From contig NC_070619.1 in NCBI RefSeq assembly GCF_027172205.1, positions 1,064,001-1,128,000 of the forward strand: DNA of 64,000 nucleotides, read 5' to 3'. Positions within the stretch are counted from its first letter, which is position 1. The number at the start of each line of letters is the position of its first letter. Below the pieces are notes generated by a model. It did not search any database and was not told where the DNA came from. It worked only from the letters and a program-made list of their open reading frames with translations. Below are positions 57,401 to 64,000 of the stretch, piece by piece. The stretch comes from Podarcis raffonei. Taxonomy: Eukaryota > Chordata > Lepidosauria > Squamata > Lacertidae. The translations under genes were made by a program, and so were the position numbers.

Positions 57401-58197
57401 TAAGATATGAATAGGGTGTGAGCCTGTGACCTGGCTCAGGAACTAAGTATTTATCATTACAAAAGACTGGCCAGGGTCCCCAGGCAATCCAGTCAAGTGA
57501 CCATTAAACAGGTAACCTGGCAGACAGGAGGTTAAACAAAGCACTCAGATTTCTGCTGTAGACCACCCTTTCTGTGATGTAGGTATGATGTATCTGGGAG
57601 TGGCCTTGGACTCCAGGGAGGGAATTTTAAAAGTCTATATAAGGGCAGGCACACATTTGTTCTGAGTTCCTCCTCCCTCCTGCATGTGGTGAGTGAGGAC
57701 CCTGTTGCAACAGATCAATAAAGATCAGGCTTACTAGCTGCTTTGCTTCTCAATATTCTCTGGTTGGCCTCTGTTATTCTCTCCTACCAATAGGGAACCT
57801 ACGTAAGGACTCTATATGGGCTCTTGGATACCCCATAAGGGGGAAAAAGGCAGATTTTTGTTTACAACAATACCAGAACTGGCTGAAGCATCGTGTTAGG
57901 GGGAGGGATTTGAACCCATCTCCCCACTTCTAGTCAGTAGCCACTAGACTGGGCCACACTGGCTTCCTTTTTCTTCAGAGTGGCATGGTGGGTGTCAGGT
58001 TTTTGAAAAATGAAATTACAGCTGTGGTCTTTTGTCTCTCGCAGACAAGGCCCACCGAGCAGATATCCTTTGTGTTGACTGGGATCCGCCCTGGGGTGAC
58101 GTACCATGCCCAGGTGGCAGCGAAGGACTTCCTTGATCACGGCCAGTACAGTGCCTGGAGTCCGGCAGCATCAGGGGCAGCCTGGATGCCAGAGTGA
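47653..58197 (+). CDS. EBI3: EBI3, soluble cytokine receptor-like subunit, with Ig domain
   Basis: Coding exons: 47653-47740, 48986-49231, 52427-52541, 54374-54546, 55336-55499 and 58045-58197, GT-AG throughout, 312 residues. Residues 1-19 are a signal peptide. Residues 31-111 (exon 2) form an Ig-like domain with Cys 49, Trp 60 and Cys 94 (NGEYSC). Then come two fibronectin type III cytokine-receptor domains: Cys 121, 131, 160 and 170 in the first, a KPDPPEDL hinge at 209-216, and a degenerate WSXWS box YSAWS at 297-301. CSIDNVQMFSINPYVLNVTA matches the mammalian EBI3 motif with LFSMAPYVLNVTAV, and the hinge and LKYLIRY also fit. There is no membrane segment, so it is secreted. EBI3 pairs with p28 (IL-27) or p35 (IL-35). 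Human EBI3, at 229 residues, lacks the Ig domain; here the layout resembles IL-12 p40, CNTFR and IL11RA. Those relatives are alternatives, but the D1-D2 body is closest to EBI3. Confidence 0.92.
48095..48143. repeat. (TTA)n microsatellite
   Basis: About sixteen TTA units in intron 1 of EBI3. Its complement (TAA)n lies at 48411-48459. Confidence 0.92.
48411..48459. repeat. (TAA)n microsatellite
   Basis: About sixteen TAA units, the reverse complement of the run 270 bp upstream. Confidence 0.92.
48470..48830 (+). mobile_element. CR1 LINE 3' end
   Basis: Diverged CR1 words (GAGAAGGCTGAGAGGTGATA, TGCTGCTCCAGAGAGG, AACTCTATAATTCTATGG). It ends about 155 bp before the Ig exon of EBI3. Confidence 0.7.
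49364..49490. mobile_element. Short palindromic MITE, 127 bp
   Basis: Nearly full-length inverted repeat: CCCAAACTTGGGTCTCCAGC on the left returns as GCTGGAGACCCAAGTTTGGG on the right. The GGACTACAATTCCCAT core recurs as fragments near 18020, 45800 and 54660. It looks hAT-like, but the flanking 8 bp match poorly. Confidence 0.7.
49500..50015. other. Intron 2 of EBI3, nothing recognised
   Basis: No element end or frame is recognised. It may be the 3' untranslated part of the L1 that follows. Confidence 0.3.
50020..51695 (-). mobile_element. L1 LINE ORF2 3' half
   Basis: The minus strand encodes the end of the reverse transcriptase region (LGVQITGNLSKL, LPKLT) and a C-terminal zinc-knuckle-like stretch (GTYLHTWWDCPKIQPFW). 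Frames are broken. A MITE splits it at 51091-51324. Confidence 0.8.
51091..51324. mobile_element. Tigger-like MITE, 234 bp
   Basis: CAGTGATACCTCGGGTTACA start and ACCGAGGTACCACTG end with TA outside. It is inserted in the antisense L1. The ACGCTTCAGGTTACAT unit near its left end is doubled. Confidence 0.8.
51900..52395 (+). mobile_element. L2-type LINE 3' end
   Basis: Encodes VAAPTLWNSLPLDIKKAPSL and ends in AAATTTTATGAAATAAATAA. It reaches to about 30 bp before exon 3 of EBI3. Confidence 0.65.
52771..53911 (+). mobile_element. Internally deleted L1 with 15-bp target duplication
   Basis: GGAAACCCCAAGGGA flanks it at 52756-52770 and 53912-53926. The element starts GGGGCCACCAGGTGGCGCG, which looks like an L1 5' end, and finishes with an AATAAAAATTATTTTTAAAA tail. 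It is only about 1.14 kb. A short frame at 53383-53511 (MASRQDRLAGERR onward, 42 codons) could be an ORF1 start. No reverse transcriptase remains. It lies in intron 3 of EBI3. Confidence 0.65.
53927..54373. other. Intron 3 of EBI3, repeat host of the L1
   Basis: The L1 landed in a sequence that begins GTCATGGACTGGTTGGACAC near 52709 and resumes at 53927 as AGAAGGCTCAGAGCCCAGGG, rich in GAGGAAGAAG words, to about 54240. It could be an older repeat. No coding function is supported. Confidence 0.35.
54975..55264. mobile_element. Palindromic MITE, about 290 bp
   Basis: CCAAAGAATCCTGGGTAATG, TAGTTTGTAAAGGGTGCTGA and GTTAGGAGG on the left return inverted as CCTAACAATCCTCAGCACCC, GTAACAAACTACAGTTCCCA and GGATTCTTTGGGAGCC on the right. 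Ends are approximate. It sits in intron 4 of EBI3 and stops about 70 bp before exon 5. Confidence 0.7.
55662..56030 (-). mobile_element. Possible LTR fossil, antisense
   Basis: An AAATAAAGCAAGAAAGC and CTTTAATTGTTTGCTGG stretch and a GTTGCCACA end suggest an old LTR-type element, but no target duplication is found and no second copy is in the window. Could be unrelated AT-rich sequence. Confidence 0.3.
56034..56259. mobile_element. Tigger-like MITE, 226 bp
   Basis: CAGTGGTACCTCTGGTTACG and ACCCGAGGTACCACTG ends with TA outside. Same length as the copies at 991 and 43194. Confidence 0.85.
56448..56933. mobile_element. Longer Tigger-like element, 486 bp
   Basis: CTGTGATACCTTGGTTCTCA start and GAACCAAAGTACCACTG end with TA outside both. 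The inner part has an AACGGAAGCGTAATACTCAA repeat. No transposase frame is seen, so it is a deletion derivative of a larger element. Confidence 0.75.
57000..57150 (-). repeat. CR1-like tail repeat
   Basis: AGGAAGCAGCAATGGGCACC and AACTTGGATGGCTTTAAAG match inner words of the 34195-34650 family, but the orientation is only inferred. The distance to exon 6 of EBI3 is about 0.9 kb. Confidence 0.35.
57200..57869 (+). mobile_element. Solo LTR of an endogenous retrovirus
   Basis: Starts TGTGATAGGAATTTTGAGG, ends TTTGTTTACAACA, and is flanked by the exact 4-bp duplication ATAC (57196-57199 and 57870-57873). U3 carries TCTATATAAGG, R/U5 carries AATAAAGATCAGGC. Beside it there is no internal viral sequence, so it is a recombined solo LTR. 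The 4-bp duplication fits class I (gamma-like) retroviruses. It appears whole as an LTR. It lies in intron 5 of EBI3. Confidence 0.88.
57880..57965 (-). mobile_element. MIR-like tRNA SINE fragment
   Basis: GGGATTTGAACCCATCTCCC and GTAGCCACTAGACTGGGCCA are the complement of tRNA-SINE box B and box A. It ends about 80 bp before exon 6 of EBI3. Confidence 0.6.
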
Positions 58198-58536
58198 TGC
58201 GCTTGAAGAGCTCTGGAGTTCCTGTGGCTTTCGGATGTGCCCCCACTTCCCAGGGATGGCCAAGAGTTCTTCATCACCTTTTGCAATTCTGGAGTTCACA
58301 CAGAGCCTGAAGTCTAATTTCTATTTGCATGGGGAAATTTCAGCTCCTTTTCCTCCTTTTCCTTTACTGGGAACTAATTTGACTCCCCTTTTTCTTCTAT
58401 ACATGTGATAAATGTATACTCTCATTGCACTCTCAGTTGTTTCCCGGTTTCCCCTCCCCTCTGTATTTTCAGTTTATTTTTCTATTTGCATTTCTTACAT
58501 TCATTATTCTCACTGCATTTGACATGTGCTTATGCC

Positions 58537-58542
58537 AATAAA
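58537..58542 (+). promoter_or_regulatory. EBI3: Poly(A) signal of EBI3
   Basis: AATAAA 340 bp after the stop, in a TATGCCAATAAACATTCTG context. Confidence 0.75.
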
Positions 58543-58799
58543 CATTCTGTATAAAAAATGACAACAACAACAGTTTCTTGTTGAAAAAGAAAAAACCTAG
58601 TTTCTTTCACACACCCTCCCCAAAAGATCATAGACCACCAATCCAGAAGTTTCTGACAAGGGCTTTTTGAGAAAGCACTATCTATATCACACTGCAACCA
58701 ATGGCAGTATTCAAATTTATCTTAATAGGAATTAATAACATCTCATTACTCAAAAGGCTCCTATCAGCCAATCTTCTTATATAATGTTACTGTTGGAAA

Positions 58800-58905
58800 A
58801 CAAGAGCAAGAACATAATAAAATCCTACTGAATCAGGCCAGTGACCCAACTAGTCCAGCGTCCTGTTCTCACAGGGGCCAACCAGATGTCCTTGTAAGCA
58901 GGACA
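58800..58905 (-). repeat. CR1-like tail repeat
   Basis: ACTAGTCCAGCGTCCTGTTC and CAACCAGATGTCCTTGTAAG match the 41165 copy. The next 300 bp to 59200 are AT-rich and unassigned. Confidence 0.55.
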
Positions 58906-59204
58906 TCAGATTATTATATTATATTAGTCCAATCACTGCATTAGTATAGGATACTTCAGTTATTTCTGTTTACATTTTATGAAAATATGCATTTTAACAG
59001 TATTGCACATTTATTCTTATATTAACAATGCACTTAAAATTACTACTTAAAGCAATGAATACATAATTGCATTGCACACAGTTAAGCAGTATGAAAATGT
59101 GTAAACAATGTTCTTAAAAACAATTGTTAACGATGCCTAATATCTTTCTTATTGCGATTCGTGTTACCTTTATTGCTACTAATACCAGTGGCTTACAAGA
59201 TCAA

Positions 59205-59620
59205 GCCCTATTCTGGGGTCTGGAAACCAAGCCTGATGAGGAATGGTTGAGGGAGCTGGCTTTGTTTAGCCTGGAGAAACTGAGAGCAGACAGGAGAGCC
59301 ATCTTCCAATATCTTAGGGCTGTCACATGGAAGAGGGAACAAGCTTGTTTTCTCCTGCTCTGGAGAGTACGACTCGAACCCATGGCTTCAAGTTATCAGA
59401 AAGGAGATTCCAACCAAACATCGGGAATAACTTTCTGGCAGAAAGAGCTGTCCGAGAGTGGAGAATGGACTAGCTAGGAAGGTGGTGGCCTCTCCTTCCT
59501 TGGAGCTTTTTAAGCAGAGGTTGGGTGGCCATCTGTTATGAATGAGCTAGCTGAGATTCCTCATTGCAGGGGGTTGGGCTAGATGACCCTTGGGTCCCTT
59601 CCAACTCTATGATTCTATAA
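59205..59620 (+). mobile_element. CR1 LINE 3' end, older copy
   Basis: Encodes [20 protein letters not shown] and continues through the tail GGGGGTTGGGCTAGATGACC to TATGATTCTATAAGT. The 240 bp after it (59620-59860) are unassigned. Confidence 0.8.
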
Positions 59621-59859
59621 GTACCAGTGATAAGACAGTCCACAAAAGGAAAAGGGGCTGGAGTGGAGGAGGGAGGGGAAAGAAAACTCCTGGCACTCAT
59701 TCTTTCATGCTACAGAACTAAAAGATTTCCCAAGATCAGAGCAGGCAGAACATTTCTTCTTGCTTCAGTAACAAATTACTTCTTAGGAAGCAGTACAAAG
59801 CGCTGGACGAAAAAAACAGAAACAATGATAGACACACATAATAAACTATTTCCAGGCCC

Positions 59860-60434
59860 ATTTCTATAGCATCTAGATCAAGGGAAGTAATAGTGCCACT
59901 GTATTCTGCTCTGGTCAGACCTCACCTGGAGTACTGTGTCCAGTTCTGGGCACCACAGTTCAAGAAGGACACTGACAAACTGGAACGTGTCCAGAGGAGG
60001 GCAACCAAAATGGTCAAAGGCCTGGAAACGATGCCTTATGAGGAACGGCTAAGGGAGCTGGTCATGTTTAGCCTGGAGAAAAGGAGGCTAAGGGGTGATA
60101 TGATAGCCATGTTCAAATATATAAAAGGATGTCACATAGAGGAGGGAGAAAGGTTGTTTTCTGCTGCTCCAGAGAAGCAGACACGGAGCAATGGATCCAA
60201 ACTACAAGAAAGAAGATTCCACCTAAACATTAGGAAGAACTTCCTGACAGTAAGAGCTGTTTGACAGTGGAATTTGCTGCCAAAGAGTGTGGTGGAGTCT
60301 CCTTCTTTGGAGGTCTTTAAGCAGAGGCTTGACAACCATATGTCAGGAGTGCTCTGATGGTGTTTCCTGCTTGGCAGGGGGTTGGACTCGATGGCCCTTG
60401 TGGTCTCTTCCAACTCTATGATTCTATGATTCTC
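59860..60434 (+). mobile_element. Young CR1 LINE 3' end
   Basis: An open frame (59893-60264, 123 codons) encodes [20 protein letters not shown] to [15 protein letters not shown] and is followed by the tail CCAACTCTATGATTCTATGA. Nearly identical to 22140-22757. Confidence 0.88.
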
Positions 60435-60765
60435 TCCACATCCTTCAACTTGGTTTGGATAGAAAGAGCCGAGGACTGGAGTTGAACTCCACAGCAAGAA
60501 CATCTCCAGGAGAGAGCTGCATGCTCTGTCAAGAAGTCTCTTTGAAACTCATCCACCTGGGAAGGGAGCCAAGCTAGGTGAAACCCTAACCTTAACCCAT
60601 GGCCCAGGCTTCTCACATTGGTGTGGGTAACCAGAGGTTCAGTTTCGCTCCTTTGTGAGAGAAATAATTTATGTTGCTTTTTTATTGCCTTTTTAGAACA
60701 AATGTTGCTATTATTAATTGCTTTTTTTATAAAAGTCATAAGGCCATAAGGTTATTATGGTTGGG

Positions 60766-61619
60766 CTACAAAGGATGAGGAAGTTAAAACGGTAATGATT
60801 CAATGGGCTAAAGATTTTGGTTATAATATACAATTTGAGGATTGGATAAGGTTGTGGAAAGAGGGAATGAAATTCACCGCATGTACTACGATAAAAGAAA
60901 ATGTGATGAAAATGCTATATAGATGGTATATAACTCCAGTGAAACTAGGAAAGATGTTTAAAGTTAGTAATAAATGTTGGAAATGTCAAGAGAAAGAAGG
61001 AACATTTTATCACATGTGGTGGGAATGTAAGAAAGTGAAAAGCTTTTGGGAAATGATTTATAACGAGATGAAAAAAATGCTGAGATATACTTTTGTAAAG
61101 AAACCAGAAGCATTGTTACTAGGCATATTAGGTAACGATGTTGAAAAGAAAGATGTGAAGTTATTTAGATATGCAGTTGCAGCTGCTAGAATTTTGATGG
61201 CCCAAAAATGGAAACAGGAAGAAATGCCAACGAGGGAGGAATGGAGAATGAAATTGATGGAATACGCAGAAATGGACAAATTAACATGTAAAATTCGAAA
61301 CCAACGCGATCAGAGATTCACCGAGGACTGGAACAAATTTACAGAGTATATCAAAACTGTGTGTGATCAGGAAATAACGCTTGTTGGATTTCAGGAAGCT
61401 TTGTGAAGAGAATAGTAAGGAATGTCGCTTAAATGAAAAGATAAAATAAGGATTGTTAAAGTGCAACATAAACTTAAGGAATGTGAAAAGTTGTGAAAAT
61501 TATGGAAATTGTCAGATAGGCTGACGGAAGTCTATAAGATATATAAGTTAATCTGGATGTTAAATTGTAATTGGATTAGTTATTGGAAATTTGAATAAAA
61601 ATTAATTATATATTAAAAA
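60766..61619 (+). mobile_element. Recent 5'-truncated L1, 854 bp
   Basis: AAGGTTATTATGGTTGGG flanks both sides (60748-60765 and 61620-61637, 18 bp exact). An open frame of 203 codons (60795-61406) encodes the L1 ORF2 C-terminus, with NKCWKCQEKEGTFYHMWWEC. The 3' UTR ends TTAATTATATATTAAAAAA. Confidence 0.9.
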
Positions 61620-61637
61620 AAGGTTATTATGGTTGGG

Positions 61638-61860
61638 AGATTTTTATCTGGGGCTGTTCTAATATTGTAAAAATGGAAAGGAAGAAACGATTTGTTAGAA
61701 AATGTAAAGGCAATATTAAGTTAGGAATTGCAGGAGAAATAATTAAGATGGAAGGCTATCAGAGACGCTGAAGGAAGTCCAAAGAAGGATATATGTATAA
61801 TAATAGGTGTGGTATGTCTTAAATTTTTTGTATGCTAAAATTAATAAAAAATATTACCCC
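61638..61860 (+). mobile_element. Older L1 3' UTR hosting the recent L1
   Basis: AT-rich with AAAATTAATAAAAAATATTA at its end; similar 3' UTR style. Its left part probably lies before 60748. Confidence 0.5.
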
Positions 61861-64000
61861 CCCAAAAAGCATGGAGGACGTGGACCCAGCGGGGAAGTAG
61901 GTTCAGCTGAAGAACCGCTCTGACCAGGTAGGCTGCGGGAAGAGAGGTCTTGGCTCAGAAGCACCATTGGGCTTGGCAAAAAGAGAAAGGAAACCAAGGA
62001 GCAGAGAGATGATGAAGCCTCTCTTGCCCCCCAGCCCAGCTGCCCAAACCCCCTCTTTGGTGCAGCAATGGCCCTGGGCAAGCAGGTGGAGAGGGGCAGG
62101 GAGCAGACATTCTCTGGCCGGCAAGCAAGGGGTTAAAGTGCCCCCCAGGGGAGAGGAGGGTTGGCGCACCTGCCATGGCTTTTCCTGGGGCTCCCGGGGG
62201 CTCCCCTCTCTTGCTCCCTCCCAGTTTTGGGCAAGGGCTGGGAAGGGAGGGCCGGTGCTCCCCTAGGACTGTGCGGACCCCCTAGGAGGAGCAAGCCCCC
62301 CCTCGCCAAAGAGATGCAGACAGCTACAAGCAGCAGCGCCGTCTGCACTGGGATGCAGCCAGGAAAAAGCAACCACGAGTCAGAGCCACCCACAAGAAGA
62401 TTTCTTTTACTATTAAAGGGGGGTGTCCTTCTGGACTCCCATTGCCTCCCCCCAAACGCAGAGGGCTCCCCCTCCCCACAGAGGTCAGAAGCGGGGAGCC
62501 CCAACCCCCCCTGCCTCCTCCATGGGAAGCAGCTCCTCCTAGGGACCCTGGCAGGATGGGGCCATTGGATGTGGCAGGGGTGCCCCCCTGCCCTTGAGCC
62601 ACCATAGCTGTGGCACAGCCTGCCCCTCACCCTATAAGTGAACCCCACCCCTCCCTCACTCTCCATCCTGCTCTCAGGGTCTGGCCCCCCAGGACCCCTC
62701 CTGCTCCATCCATGTGGGTATGTGGGGGAGCTCCCACTCTGCCCTAGGCCTTGCTCCAAGTTTGTGATGCTGGTTGGCTGTGGGGTGGGCAGAGAGAGGC
62801 AGCAGAGAGAAGGTGATTTTTTTTGGGGGGGCCCTGCAGGACCTCACCAGGAGGAAGGCCACTTGAGGGTGGAGCCAGAGAAAAGAACAAGACTCCCCCA
62901 GGCCCAAAGGACAGCAGAAAGGGGCCACATTTGCTGCTTTTGTGGTGTGCATGCGCCTATGTCTTGCTCTGGGGACCGCCCCCCCAAAAAAAGGTCCAGA
63001 GAGGGTCCGGGCTTGAGAGCGCTGGGGTAGAAAGTGGCCCCTTGGCCCCCGCCTTTTCTTATCCTCTCCAAAAGATGCGCAGGCACAGAAACCAGTGGCC
63101 ACGGTCACCCTGAAAGTCTTGGTGTCCCTTGCAAAGCCGGCTGCTGCACTGACTGCCATCGCTGGCTTTCCTGTTAACAGCCAGACGTGGCTCCGTGGGC
63201 TGGGGGGGGGGCTGGCAAACCCCAGAAGTGGCCCCTTGGAGTGGGATTTCTGAACCTGAGCTGCCAGTGAAACAGCCGGGCCTTCAAACTTTGCTCCAGG
63301 CATGGCGGAGCTCAAGTGTCACAGGTGAGCTGCCGCACTAGCATCCGTCACAGGGCAAGGGAGCAACCTTGGGGGGGGGGGCGGCAGGTAACCTGTCCTA
63401 GTTTGTGTCTGCAAAGGTGGCTCCAGAAAGCTGCCTGGGTTCACAGGGGTGTGTGAGATGAAAGACCAGGTAGGGTTGGGGATTTCAAAACATGCACACG
63501 CGCCGGGGGTTGCAGCAGTGGCAAGGTCCACAAAAGCACTCAGGAATTCCATGCCCCTTAATTCTGTATCTGGTCCTTGCGGCTATACCCATCCATGAGA
63601 CAGGCTCTGGGAGAAAAGCCTGAGGAAGTATCTGCACCCGCTGCCTTGTGGACATCTTTGGGAGGGGGAAAGGATCAGGAGTAAACCCTGCATAAATCTG
63701 GAGCAAAGTCCCTAAGGCGGCTGGATGGCACCTTCCACGCCTCCTTCCGGCAAATCCTGCAGCCCAGCGGATGCCCAATGTCTTGCTCTGCTTTCCTTTT
63801 TTACCCCATCAGTGAGGCCAAGGGGGGGGTGTCTCATTGTCTGGGCAGCCCAGGACCCCCAGACACACGACCCAGGCCTGCGCCAAGGGGAGGTCACTTG
63901 GTTGCCACAAAAACAAGGTGGGAGGCAGCAGTTACGAGTTACCGGTCTTTCGGGGAATTCCAGAGAAAGATGGGGAGAACGTGAGACAAAAGGCATTTTC
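61861..64000. other. GC-rich stretch without an assigned gene
   Basis: Composition jumps to GC-rich with many G and C runs and no interspersed repeat I recognise. Long open frames exist on both strands (for example 62133-62759 minus and 62674-63315 minus), as expected from composition. None shows a domain or signal peptide. It could be the 3' UTR or introns of a neighbouring gene outside the window. Confidence 0.4.

Noticed and set aside
47653-58197. IL12B (p40), CNTFR or IL11RA instead of EBI3
   Set aside because: The Ig domain alone would allow these, but the first fibronectin domain (QMFSINPYVLNVTA) and the hinge match EBI3 best, and no membrane or GPI-anchor signal is present.
62133-62759. 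Long minus-strand open frame of 208 codons
   Set aside because: GC-rich region where open frames arise by chance; overlapping frames of similar length exist on both strands, with no domain or splice context.

Overview
The window reads as nuclear DNA of a squamate reptile (lizard or snake). The protein-coding exons are vertebrate-like, with GT-AG introns. The repeats are the usual squamate mix: CR1, L2 and L1 LINEs, a tRNA-derived SINE of the Sauria SINE type, a MIR-like tRNA SINE, many short TA-flanked inverted-repeat transposons, hAT elements and a few solo LTRs. Fragments of vomeronasal type-2 receptor (V2R) genes fit too, because these families are large in squamates. The species cannot be fixed from the sequence alone.

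Three intact multi-exon genes lie on the + strand. (1) A papain-family, L-group cathepsin spans about 2.55-11.45 kb, with seven coding exons and 330 codons plus a likely TATA promoter and noncoding first exon. (2) A second cathepsin of the same group spans 29.80-43.06 kb, with seven coding exons and 335 codons. Its intron phases match the first gene, and the catalytic Gln, Cys, His and Asn are present in both. (3) The cytokine-receptor-like secreted protein EBI3 (the beta chain of IL-27/IL-35) spans 47.65-58.20 kb, with six coding exons and 312 codons. Unlike the mammalian protein, its second exon encodes an N-terminal Ig-like domain.

The stretch between the two cathepsins (11.5-29.8 kb) holds no whole gene. 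It contains a V2R first exon (13.12 kb), one orphan cathepsin exon 2 with both splice sites kept (13.92 kb), a V2R last-exon fragment covering about TM5-TM7 (16.36 kb), and a deeply nested transposon pile at 17.7-23.6 kb. The orphan exon shows that the cathepsin cluster once had a third member here.

Repeats fill much of the introns. Insertions that can be read in detail include: a 1.96-kb hAT element in intron 3 of cathepsin 1, about ten Tigger-like short transposons with TA target sites, two whole solo LTRs of one endogenous retrovirus family with 4-bp target duplications, an internally deleted L1 with a complete-looking 5' end in intron 3 of EBI3, and a recent L1 3' end nested in an older one at 60.8-61.6 kb. 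The last 2 kb are GC-rich and I cannot assign a gene there.

Functionally, the two cathepsins should be secreted or lysosomal pro-proteases with different S2 pockets, and EBI3 should be a soluble cytokine subunit. I see no sign that the three genes act together.
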